Shown here piece by piece: positions 34,049 to 41,423 of a stretch of 64,000 bases of DNA (the first letter of the stretch is position 1; every line of letters starts with the position of its first letter). The notes beneath the pieces are model-generated. The model ran no database searches. It worked only from the letters and a program-made list of their open reading frames with translations, and was not told the origin of the DNA. The DNA lies in the NCBI GenBank assembly GCA_963767475.1, contig CAVYEI010000003.1, positions 1,116,001 to 1,180,000 of the forward strand. Direction: 5' to 3'. Source of the DNA: WHSW01 sp963767475 (GTDB taxonomy: Bacteria; Actinomycetota; Thermoleophilia; Solirubrobacterales; 70-9). The position numbers and the translations under genes are program-made.

Positions 34049-34432
34049 GTGACCGACGAACGTCCAGCCGAGCCCGAGGCCGACGCCGCCCAGGGGAGCG
34101 TGTTCGGGAACCTGCCCGGCTCGCGGCCGGGGACGCGCAGCCCGCGTCGCAATTCGACAGCCAAGGCCCGGGTCAGCGCGGCAGCGAAGCCGAAGCCCGC
34201 GAAGCCGAAGCCGAGGCCAAAGCCCCGGTCCCGGCCGCGTGCTGCGGCGCCGCCGCCACCACGCACCGAGACGGAGGCCTCGCCCCCGCCGACCGCCGAG
34301 CCCGCGGGCGGCGCCGGGCTCGAGGACATCGCCTGGGCGGGGGTAGCGGCCGCCGCCGAAGCGGCAACCCTGGGGGTTCGCCTCGCCAGCCGCGCGATCG
34401 AGGCCCTGCGGGGGAACTCGGAGCGCGGTTGA
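34049..34432 (+). CDS. Basic, disordered Pro/Lys/Arg-rich protein
   Basis: 127 residues from a GTG at 34049 (TDERPAEPEADAAQGSVFGN). The central part is a run of KPKPAKPKPRPKPRSRPR repeats, strongly basic and disordered, resembling nucleic-acid-binding tails such as histone-like ones. The last 45 residues form a hydrophobic amphipathic helix (LEDIAWAGVAAAAEAATLGV and RLASRAIEALRGN). The stop overlaps the start of yihY (TTGA), so it is coupled to a membrane protein gene. A role as a cytosolic partner of YihY or as DNA-associated protein is speculative. Confidence 0.6.
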   Translation: MTDERPAEPEADAAQGSVFGNLPGSRPGTRSPRRNSTAKARVSAAAKPKPAKPKPRPKPRSRPRAAAPPPPRTETEASPPPTAEPAGGAGLEDIAWAGVAAAAEAATLGVRLASRAIEALRGNSERG

Positions 34433-35349
34433 CCGGGGCCGGCCCGTCGGCCTCTCGCGAGGCATCGACGAGGTTCCTGCGCAACTTCTGGGAGCGCGCC
34501 TACCGAGAGAACATCACCGGGCTCTCGGCGATGGTCGCCTACAACCTGGCCCTGGCGCTGTTTCCGTTCGCGCTCCTGATCCTGTTCATCTTCGGCCAGG
34601 TGATCAAGAACCCGGACGTCGAGGCGAGCGTGCTGCGCGACCTGCAGAGCCTCTTCCCCGCGGCTGAGCAGAGCTCGATCACCAGCATCGTCGACCGGAT
34701 TCGCGACAGCTCGGCGACGATCGGCGTGGTCGCGGCGGTCGGCGCGATCTGGATCGGGGCCTCGTTCTGGGGTGCGATGGACACCGCCTTCTGCCGCATC
34801 TACCACGTCGAGTGCCGGGGTTGGATCGAGCAGAAGCGCTTCGCCCTGCTGATGTTGGTCGTGGTCACGATCTTCCTCGCCGCCAGCGTCGTGATCCCGG
34901 TCGCCGAAGGTCTGCTCGCCTCGGGCGCCGAGAACCTGCCGTTCGGGCTCGAGGAGATCGGCGGGCTGCGCAGCGCCGCGGTTCTCGGGGCCGCGCTGTT
35001 GGCCACGTTCGCGGTCTGCTCGCTGATCTACTACGTCGTCCCCAAGGGACACATCCCCTGGCGCGGGGTCTGGCCCGGGGCCCTGTTCGTCACCATCACC
35101 ACGGCACTCGCAAACGCGATCTTCCCCTTCTACCTCGGCCAATCGAACGTCGACCAGCTCGGCGGAGCGCTCGGCTTCATCCTCGTGGCGCTGGTCTGGT
35201 TCTACCTCGTCAGCCTCGGGCTGATGGCGGGCGCGGTGATCAACGCCCTGCGCTTCGAGTTCCACGAGACGGGCTCGATCGAGGAGGACCGGGCACGGGC
35301 GTTCGCCGAGTCGGCGCCGGAAACCTCGGGCGAGGGCGCTCAGCCGTAG
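34429..35349 (+). CDS. yihY: YihY/BrkB-family integral membrane protein
   Basis: 306 residues. The N-terminal FLRNFWERAYRENITGLSAM and AYNLALALFPFALLILFIFG pattern is the family hallmark. Around six membrane helices follow, with conserved IVVAAVGAIWIGASFWGAMD-like small-residue helices and ALGFILVALVWFYLVSLGLM near the end. The cellular role of YihY/BrkB proteins is not settled despite the historical RNase BN label. The TTG start overlaps the stop of the upstream basic protein. Its last 10 nt overlap the convergent glpX. Confidence 0.88.
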   Translation: MTGAGPSASREASTRFLRNFWERAYRENITGLSAMVAYNLALALFPFALLILFIFGQVIKNPDVEASVLRDLQSLFPAAEQSSITSIVDRIRDSSATIGVVAAVGAIWIGASFWGAMDTAFCRIYHVECRGWIEQKRFALLMLVVVTIFLAASVVIPVAEGLLASGAENLPFGLEEIGGLRSAAVLGAALLATFAVCSLIYYVVPKGHIPWRGVWPGALFVTITTALANAIFPFYLGQSNVDQLGGALGFILVALVWFYLVSLGLMAGAVINALRFEFHETGSIEEDRARAFAESAPETSGEGAQP

Positions 35350-36353
35350 CGCCCGCCGGTGACCTCGCGCAGCTTCGCCTGGTCGTGGCGAGCGGAGACG
35401 GTGCGCGTGGTGCCGGAGCGCGAGCGCATCACCAGAGACTCCGTGGTCAGCTTGCCGCGGCTCTGGCGCACGCCCTGAAGCAGCTCACCGTCGGTGACCC
35501 CGGTGGCGGCGAAGAAAACGTCCTCGCCGGATACGAGGCGGTTGACGTCGAGCGTCTCGTCGAGGTCGTAGCCGCCGTCGATCGCGGCTTGGCGCTCGGC
35601 GTCGTCGCGCGGCCAGAGCTTGCCCAGCAGCTGCCCGCCGATGCACTTGATCGCGGCGGCGGAGATCACGCCCTCCGGGGTGCCGCCGATTCCCCAGAGC
35701 AGGTCGACGCCCGCGTCGGCGGAGACCGCGAACAGGGCGGCGGAGACATCGCCATCGGAGATGAAGCGGATCCGTGCACCGAGCTCGCGAATCTCGGCGA
35801 CCTTCTGCTCGTGGCGGGGGCGGTCGAGCATGATCACGGTCACGTCGCCAACGTCCTTGCCCTTGCGCTCGGCGACCTTGCCGATCACCTCCGTCAGCGG
35901 CTCGTCGAGGCTGAGCACGTCGGCGATCTCGGAGTTGCCGGCGATCTTCTCCATGTACACGCAGGGGCCCGGGTCGAACATCGTCCCGCGCTCGGCAAGG
36001 GCGATCACGGCGAGCGCCGAGGGCATCCCGCGAGCGGTCAGCGTCGTGCCCTCGAGCGGGTCGACGGCGATGTCGACCTCGGGCGGGCTGCCGTCGCCGA
36101 TCCGCTCGCCGTTGTAGAGCATCGGCGCCTCGTCCTTCTCCCCCTCGCCGATCACCACCACGCCATCCATCGGCACCGTGTCGAGCAGCAGTCGCATGGC
36201 GTCGACGGCGGCGCCGTCGGCCGACTCCTTCTCGCCGCGGCCGACCCAGCGCGAGGCGGCCAGCGCCGCCGCCTCGGTCACCCGGACCAGCTCCAGCGCC
36301 AGGTTGCGATCGGGCTTGGTGCCCGAGCGCTGGTCGTGAGAGATCACACCCAT
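35340..36353 (-). CDS. glpX: Class II fructose-1,6-bisphosphatase
   Basis: 337 residues starting MGVISHDQRSGTKPDRNLAL. The metal-binding core is DEAPMLYNGERIGDG with VDIAVDPLEGTT, and GGTPEGVISAAAIKCIGGQL completes the GlpX fold. It dephosphorylates fructose 1,6-bisphosphate to fructose 6-phosphate, the committed gluconeogenic step; actinobacteria often rely only on GlpX. TAGCCT (36363-36368) sits 9 nt before the ATG. Convergent with yihY: the two stops overlap by 10 nt. Confidence 0.93.
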   Translation of the reverse strand: MGVISHDQRSGTKPDRNLALELVRVTEAAALAASRWVGRGEKESADGAAVDAMRLLLDTVPMDGVVVIGEGEKDEAPMLYNGERIGDGSPPEVDIAVDPLEGTTLTARGMPSALAVIALAERGTMFDPGPCVYMEKIAGNSEIADVLSLDEPLTEVIGKVAERKGKDVGDVTVIMLDRPRHEQKVAEIRELGARIRFISDGDVSAALFAVSADAGVDLLWGIGGTPEGVISAAAIKCIGGQLLGKLWPRDDAERQAAIDGGYDLDETLDVNRLVSGEDVFFAATGVTDGELLQGVRQSRGKLTTESLVMRSRSGTTRTVSARHDQAKLREVTGGRYG

Positions 36354-36372
36354 CGCGCGCGAAGGCTATGGG

Positions 36373-36882
36373 TCAGACGGTTCCGGGGGCTTTTCGTGTT
36401 TTTCGCGGCCCGCTCTCGACCGAGCGGGTGAAGCCGACGATCGCGATCGCGATCGCCGCCAGCAGGGCCACCCAATAGCCGTACTCGAGGCTGATCCCGA
36501 TCTCCCCCGGCCCCTTGCCGGGCTTGTCGATGATCCCGTTGTAGCCGATCAGCACGGTGGCGGTGAAGCCCGCGATCATCGTCATCTCACCCGGCGGCCA
36601 GGAGAGCTTGTGGCCGCGGACGATGATGTAGGCGAGGATCGTCGGCGCCAGCGCCGCCAGCAACAACAGCCAGCGCATGATCGGGAAGGTTTGCCACCCG
36701 GTGCAGCTCGAGTCCTGGCCGCAGAGCAGCGTGTCGGGGTCGTAGTGCGGGTTGCTCTCGACCCGCGGCTCGATCGAGAGATCAACCTCATACCAGGGCA
36801 AGAACAGGAGCGCGATGATCAGCAGCCAGGAGGCGATCGCGCCGGCCAGCACCCGCCCCGTGTTCAGCCGCGAGAAGTCCAT
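36373..36882 (-). CDS. Four-helix membrane protein of unknown function
   Basis: 169 residues. Helices are ASWLLIIALLFLPWYEV, MRWLLLLAALAPTILAYIIV, TMIAGFTATVLIGYN and YWVALLAAIAIAIVGF. An extracellular loop has two cysteines (LLCGQDSSCTGW) that could form a disulfide. The C-terminus is short and basic (RSVESGPRKTRKAPGTV). TAGGCT in a symmetric divergent promoter lies 9 nt before the ATG. No family is recognised. Confidence 0.7.
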   Translation of the reverse strand: MDFSRLNTGRVLAGAIASWLLIIALLFLPWYEVDLSIEPRVESNPHYDPDTLLCGQDSSCTGWQTFPIMRWLLLLAALAPTILAYIIVRGHKLSWPPGEMTMIAGFTATVLIGYNGIIDKPGKGPGEIGISLEYGYWVALLAAIAIAIVGFTRSVESGPRKTRKAPGTV

Positions 36883-36891
36883 GCAGCCGCG

Positions 36892-36912
36892 AGCCTATCC
36901 CACAGATAGGCT
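36892..36912. promoter_or_regulatory. Symmetric divergent promoter (inverted repeat)
   Basis: AGCCTATC (36892-36899) and GATAGGCT (36905-36912) form 8-bp arms with a 5-nt spacer. Each arm contains a TAGGCT -10 element pointing outward, one to the membrane gene (minus) and one to the LLM oxidoreductase (plus). A bound regulator would affect both genes equally. Confidence 0.55.
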
Positions 36913-36924
36913 GCTGCGCGTCAG

Positions 36925-37872
36925 ATGGAAGCCGCCGCGAGCAACCGACGTTGGGGCCTGACGCTGCCGCTGCCGATGACGGCGCTTCGCGATCACGCCG
37001 AGCACGTCAGGCGCGCCGAGGCCGCCGGGTACACCGACCTCTGGAGCGGCGAGACCAACGGGCCTGACGGCTTCACCCCGCTGGCGCTGGCGGCGGCGTG
37101 GACGAAGTCGGTGCGACTCGGCACCGGGGTCGTCGGCGTGTTCCAGCGCGGCCCGGCCCTGCTCGCCCAGCAGGCGGCGGCGCTGGCCGACGGGAGCGAG
37201 GGCCGCTTCGCGCTCGGGATCGGAGCCTCATCGGACCGGATCGTCGAGGGCTGGAACGGGATCCCCTTCGAGCGCCCGCTGTCGAAGGTCGAGCAGACGC
37301 TCGACTTCCTGCGCCCGGCGCTGGCCGGCGAACGGACGCCGAACGGGTTCAAGCTCGAGACAGCCCCGCCGCCGGTGCCGATCATCCTCGCGGCCCTGCG
37401 CGGCAAGATGCTGCGCCTCGCCGTGGCCAAGGCCGACGGCGCGTTCACCAACTTCCTGCCGATCTCCGGCCTGCCGAAGGTCGTCGAGCAGCTCGAGGGT
37501 GCCCCCGCCGGCTTCGAGCTGCTCTGCCGCTTCTTCTGCCTCCCGGGCGAACGCGAGCAGATCGAGCCGATCGCCCGCTTCATGTTCGCCTCCTACGTCA
37601 CGGTCCCGGTCTACGCGGCCTTCTACCGCTGGCTCGGCCACGGCGAGGCGATCGCCGAGATGTGCGAGGCGTGGGCCGCCAAGGACCGCGAGCGGGCGAT
37701 CAAGGCCGCGCCCTGGGATCTGATCGAGGAGATGTTCATCCTCGGCACCCCGGAGCAGATGCACGCCCGTCTCGGCGAGTTCGTCGACGGCGGGATCACG
37801 TGTCCGGTGCTGACCCCGATCACCACGCCCGACAACCTCGGCGAGCTGATCGAGGCCCTGGCACCGAACTGA
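36925..37872 (+). CDS. LLM-class flavin/F420-dependent oxidoreductase
   Basis: 315 residues starting MEAAASNRRWGLTLPLPMTA. The TIM-barrel luciferase-like fold is evident from LRDHAEHVRRAEAAGYTDLW, VRLGTGVVGVFQRGPALLAQ, GRFALGIGASSDRIVEGWNG and EEMFILGTPEQMHARL. The GVGAS-like glycine motif and the absence of an FMN-reductase partner are typical of F420-dependent members, but the cofactor is inferred. The substrate is unknown. It shares a symmetric promoter with the divergent membrane gene. Confidence 0.87.
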   Translation: MEAAASNRRWGLTLPLPMTALRDHAEHVRRAEAAGYTDLWSGETNGPDGFTPLALAAAWTKSVRLGTGVVGVFQRGPALLAQQAAALADGSEGRFALGIGASSDRIVEGWNGIPFERPLSKVEQTLDFLRPALAGERTPNGFKLETAPPPVPIILAALRGKMLRLAVAKADGAFTNFLPISGLPKVVEQLEGAPAGFELLCRFFCLPGEREQIEPIARFMFASYVTVPVYAAFYRWLGHGEAIAEMCEAWAAKDRERAIKAAPWDLIEEMFILGTPEQMHARLGEFVDGGITCPVLTPITTPDNLGELIEALAPN

Positions 37873-37880
37873 GCGCGTCG

Positions 37881-38864
37881 CTAGCCCGAGGGACGGGCGA
37901 GGCTGAGCGCGTAGAGCTCGTCCGGATCGGTCCACCATTCGACCAGCTCGAGCCCGGCGTCGGCGTAGCTTGCCTCGAGCCGCTCGCGGGTGAACTTGGT
38001 CGAGATCTCGGTCCGCATCTCCTCGTTGCGAGCGAAGTGGGTGCGCATGTCGAGCTCGGTCAGGTCGATGAACTGCTCGGCCAGCGAGCGCAGGCGGATG
38101 TCGATCCACTCGTTCTCCTGATCGAAGAAGGCGACGTGCTCGAACAGCTCGGGGTCGAAGTTGGCGCCGAGCTCACGGTTGAGCACGTGGAGGACGTTCT
38201 TGTTGAACTCGGCGGTGACGCCGGCGGAGTCGTTGTAGGCGGCCTCGAGCACCGCGCTCTCCTTGACCAGGTCGGTGCCGAGCAGGAAGCGGTCGCCCGG
38301 ATACATCAGGGTCGCGATCCGGGCGAGGAAGGAGCGCCGCGGGCCAGGGCGGAAGTTGCCGATCGTGCCGCCGAGAAAGGCGATCAGCGCGCCCTCCTCA
38401 CGCGGGATCCGCTCGAGGTGGGTCTCGTAGTCGCAGACGATCCCGTGCACGCGCAGGCCCTCGTACTCGCTGACCAGCTCGTCGGCGATCCGGCGGGTGA
38501 TCTCCTCGGAGATGTCGACCGGTACGTAGGTCTCGAGCGAGCCAACGTCGCGCATCGCGTCGAGCAGGCAGCGGGTCTTGGCGGCGGCGCCGGAGCCGAG
38601 CTCGATCAGCGTCGTCGGCTGGGCGGCGGCGACGATCGCGGCGGCCTCGTCGGCGAGGATCGAGCGCTCGACCCTGGTCGGGTAGTACTCGGGCAGCTCG
38701 GTGATCGCCTCGAACAGCTCCGAGCCGCGCTCGTCGTAGAAGTACTTCGGCGGGATCTCCTTGAACGGACAGGAGAGGCCCTCGCGCACGTCCTCGGCGA
38801 GGCCGGCCAGGGTCCCGCCCTCCGGAAGGTGGACCTCGATCTCGATCTGCTCCGCCGTCTTCAT
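37881..38864 (-). CDS. egtD: L-histidine N-alpha-methyltransferase
   Basis: 327 residues. EgtD trimethylates histidine to hercynine with SAM, the first step of ergothioneine synthesis. Family features are FKEIPPKYFYDERGSELFEA, TTLIELGSGAAAKTRCLLDA (SAM loop), IVCDYETHLERIP and DRFLLGTDLVKESAVLEAAY with NKNVLHVLNRELGAN. The start ATG lies directly after the TAG stop of egtB, so the pair is cotranscribed with egtB upstream. No egtA, egtC or egtE is in this window. Confidence 0.93.
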   Translation of the reverse strand: MKTAEQIEIEVHLPEGGTLAGLAEDVREGLSCPFKEIPPKYFYDERGSELFEAITELPEYYPTRVERSILADEAAAIVAAAQPTTLIELGSGAAAKTRCLLDAMRDVGSLETYVPVDISEEITRRIADELVSEYEGLRVHGIVCDYETHLERIPREEGALIAFLGGTIGNFRPGPRRSFLARIATLMYPGDRFLLGTDLVKESAVLEAAYNDSAGVTAEFNKNVLHVLNRELGANFDPELFEHVAFFDQENEWIDIRLRSLAEQFIDLTELDMRTHFARNEEMRTEISTKFTRERLEASYADAGLELVEWWTDPDELYALSLARPSG

Positions 38865-40073
38865 CTATAGATCCCTTACGCAACGAACGCCGGAGAAGAT
38901 CTGTGAGCGCTCGGGATGGTCCCAGTTGCGAAAGCTGGTCCGGATCACGTCGCGGCGCGTCGCCCAGGCGCCGCCGCGAAGCACCTTGTAGCCGTCGCCG
39001 AAGAAGACCTCGGAGTACTCGGGATAGGGGAAGGCGCTGAACCCGGGGTAGCCGCCGAACTCCGACGAGGTCCACTCCCAGACATCGCCGAGCATCTGCA
39101 CCGCGCCGCAGTCCGAGGCCGCATCGGCGTAGGCGCCGGCAGGGGCACAGCCGAACGCCAGGTGGTCGAGGTTGGCGCGCTCGCGGTCGGCGCCGGCCGC
39201 CGCCGCCTCCCATTCGAACTCGGTCGGCAGCCGCTTGCCGGCCCAGCCGGCAAAGGCATCTGCCTGGTGCCAGCTCACGTGGACCACGGGCCGGTCGCCG
39301 ACCAGCGCCCGCCGGTGTCCGAACGTGGTCGTCACCCAGCCGTCGCCTTCGCGCTCCCAGTACATCGGCGGCTCGCCGCCGGTATCGGCGACGAACTCGG
39401 CGAAGGCGGCGTTGGTGACCGGCGTGCGGTCGATCTCGAATCCCGACAGCTCGACCGCGTGGCGGGGTCGCTCGTTGTCGTAGGCAAAGCCCTCGTCCTC
39501 GGCGCCGATCCGATGCGTCCCGGCCTCGACCCTGACCATCTCCGGGCCGTCGGCGACCGGCTCACCGGCGACGGTCCCGTCGATCCTCGCGGGCGCGTAG
39601 CCCTCGACCATCTGCAGCAGCTGGAGCATCGTCTCGTTGTGCTGATGCTCGTGGGCGAGCAGCATCTCGTAGATGTAGCCGTCGTCGATCAACGGATCGC
39701 CGGTGCCGGCGAGCTCGACCGAGCCAAGCACGTCGAGGGTGCGGGCCCGGACCTCGTCCATGTAGGTGCGCAGCTCCTCCCCGCGCAGGATCGGCAGCTC
39801 GTTGCGGACCTTGCGCGGGTTCTCGATCGCGTCGTAGAAGCTGCCGAGCTCGCCGCGCATCGGCTCGCGGCCGCCGACGCGCTGGACCAGCCACAGCTCC
39901 TCGAAGTTGGCGATGTGGCCGAGGTCCCAGGCCAGCGGGCTGAGGATCGGCGAGTAGACGGTGTTGAGCTGGGAGTCGGCCAGTGGCTCGATCAACAGCA
40001 GGGTGCGCTCCCGCGCCTCCGTGAGGCGGTCGGCGATCCGCTGGCTCAGGTTGACCTCGGTCGTCGGCGCGAT
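38865..40073 (-). CDS. egtB: Ergothioneine sulfoxide synthase (iron-dependent)
   Basis: 402 residues. EgtB joins hercynine with gamma-glutamylcysteine or cysteine using O2. The N-terminal DinB-like domain has SPLAWDLGHIANFEELWLV and the iron-binding triad pattern HEHQHNETMLQLLQMV (HX3HXE). The C-terminal FGE-sulfatase-like domain contains GAEDEGFAYDNERPRHAVEL, DRTPVTNAAFAEFV and VRCVRDL at the end. No ATG, GTG or TTG lies at the expected start. TAGCCT (40081-40086) is 7 nt before an in-frame ATC at 40073, which gives the family-like start (I/M)APTTEVNLSQRI. The ATC start is inferred. Confidence 0.85.
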   Translation of the reverse strand: MAPTTEVNLSQRIADRLTEARERTLLLIEPLADSQLNTVYSPILSPLAWDLGHIANFEELWLVQRVGGREPMRGELGSFYDAIENPRKVRNELPILRGEELRTYMDEVRARTLDVLGSVELAGTGDPLIDDGYIYEMLLAHEHQHNETMLQLLQMVEGYAPARIDGTVAGEPVADGPEMVRVEAGTHRIGAEDEGFAYDNERPRHAVELSGFEIDRTPVTNAAFAEFVADTGGEPPMYWEREGDGWVTTTFGHRRALVGDRPVVHVSWHQADAFAGWAGKRLPTEFEWEAAAAGADRERANLDHLAFGCAPAGAYADAASDCGAVQMLGDVWEWTSSEFGGYPGFSAFPYPEYSEVFFGDGYKVLRGGAWATRRDVIRTSFRNWDHPERSQIFSGVRCVRDL

Positions 40074-40080
40074 AGAGACC

Positions 40081-40086
40081 AGGCTA
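40081..40086 (-). promoter_or_regulatory. -10 element pointing to an ATC start of egtB
   Basis: TAGCCT on the minus strand followed by 7 nt and ATC at 40073. Confidence 0.4.
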
Positions 40087-40136
40087 CCCAGGTGCCGAAT
40101 TGGTGAACGTGGATGAGCGGATATCGTCCGCGTTCG

Positions 40137-40901
40137 ATGCAGGCACAGCCCATCAACGCACTCGTCGTCGGCGGGGCCTCGGGCCTCGGCGAGGCGACCG
40201 CGCGCCGCCTGCACGCCGACGGCGCCTCGGTAGTGATCGCCGACCTCAATGCCGACAAGGGTTCGGCGCTGGCGAGCGAGCTCGGCGACGGCGTCAGCTT
40301 CGTCGAGGCGAACGTGCTCGAGGCAGAGCAGCTGGAGGCGGCAGTCGCGGCCGCGACCGCGGGGGGCGAGCTGCGGATCTCGGTCTGCTGCGCGGGAATC
40401 GGCTGGGCGCAGCGCACCGTCTCCAAACAGGGGCCGCACGACCTCGAGATCTTCTCCAACGTGATCAAGGTGAACCTGATCGGCACCTTCAACACCCTGC
40501 GCCTCGCAGCCGCGGCGATGGTCGACAACGAGCCCGACGCCGACGGGGGTCGCGGGGTCTGCGTCAACACGGCCTCGATCGCCGCCTACGACGGCCAGAT
40601 CGGCCAGGTCGCCTACGCGGCCTCGAAGGGCGGCATCGTCGGGCTGACCCTGCCGGCGGCACGCGACCTCGCCGGTCGCGGCGTGCGCGTGGTCACGATC
40701 GCTCCCGGCCTCTTCGACACCCCGCTGCTGGCGGCGCTGCCGGAGGAGTCGCGCGCGGCGCTCGGCGCCGGGATCCCCTTCCCATCGCGTCTCGGCAAGC
40801 CCTCCGAGTACGCCGACATGGTCGCCGCGGTGGTCGCCAACCCGATGCTCAACGGCGAGACGATTCGCCTCGACGGGGCGCTGCGGATGCCGCCGAAGTG
40901 A
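40137..40901 (+). CDS. Short-chain dehydrogenase/reductase, HSD10-like
   Basis: 254 residues. The NAD-binding motif NALVVGGASGLGEATARRL (GxxxGLG) is followed by ADLNADKGSAL, SVCCAGIGWAQR and IKVNLIGTFNTLRLAA. The catalytic Ser lies in CVNTASIAAYDGQIGQVAYA and YxxxK is YAASKGG. FDTPLLAALPEESRAALG and RLGKPSEYADMVAAV match type-2 3-hydroxyacyl-CoA dehydrogenases (HSD17B10/FabG-like). Fatty acid or branched acyl-CoA oxidation is the likeliest role. An ATG at 40113 would add 8 residues. It is divergent from egtB and followed after 16 nt by the DUF6941 gene. Confidence 0.88.
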   Translation: MQAQPINALVVGGASGLGEATARRLHADGASVVIADLNADKGSALASELGDGVSFVEANVLEAEQLEAAVAAATAGGELRISVCCAGIGWAQRTVSKQGPHDLEIFSNVIKVNLIGTFNTLRLAAAAMVDNEPDADGGRGVCVNTASIAAYDGQIGQVAYAASKGGIVGLTLPAARDLAGRGVRVVTIAPGLFDTPLLAALPEESRAALGAGIPFPSRLGKPSEYADMVAAVVANPMLNGETIRLDGALRMPPK

Positions 40902-40917
40902 AAGTGAGCTGATCGCC

Positions 40918-41340
40918 ATGGAGATCGGATTCCTGCTGCTCACCGATCACAGCGAGTCGCTGAACGGAAAGCTCTACGCGATGGGCGGTGGCTGGAACAT
41001 GCTGCGCTTCGCCGAGATGCCGGTCGAGCACGTGTTCGGGATCGCCTTCGGCGTCGACGTCGCCTGGGACGAGGCCAACCAGCGCCACACGATCGAGCTC
41101 GAGACCCAGGACCCCGACGGCGAGCGACTCGGCGACGAGCTCTCCTTCGAGATCGAGGTCGGCCGGCCGCCCGGCTCGGTCACCGGCCAGGATCAGCGCG
41201 TGGTGATCTCGATCCAGGCCACGGCGACGTTCTCGATGCCAGGCCCGCACGCGGTCGTGATCCGCGCCGGCGAGCGCGAGATCGGCCGCAGCCGCTTCTA
41301 CGTCGCCGAGGTGCCGCCGGAGATGCGCCAGCAGGGCTGA
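40918..41340 (+). CDS. DUF6941-family protein
   Basis: 140 residues, MEIGFLLLTDHSESLNGKLY onward, with AMGGGWNMLRFAEMPVEH, IELETQDPDGERLGDELSFE and a final YVAEVPPEMRQQ. All-beta pattern without a signal peptide. To my knowledge DUF6941 proteins of actinobacteria carry the same LGGGW-type motif after the first strand; their function is unknown. It follows the SDR with a short gap and may share its transcript. Confidence 0.72.
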   Translation: MEIGFLLLTDHSESLNGKLYAMGGGWNMLRFAEMPVEHVFGIAFGVDVAWDEANQRHTIELETQDPDGERLGDELSFEIEVGRPPGSVTGQDQRVVISIQATATFSMPGPHAVVIRAGEREIGRSRFYVAEVPPEMRQQG

Positions 41341-41423
41341 ACCCGGCGTCCCGATCGGATCGTCGCGCCTCACGGATACGGCGCGCGTGCCGTTGCCCGT
41401 AGGTACGCAAAGCTGCGTCGCCG

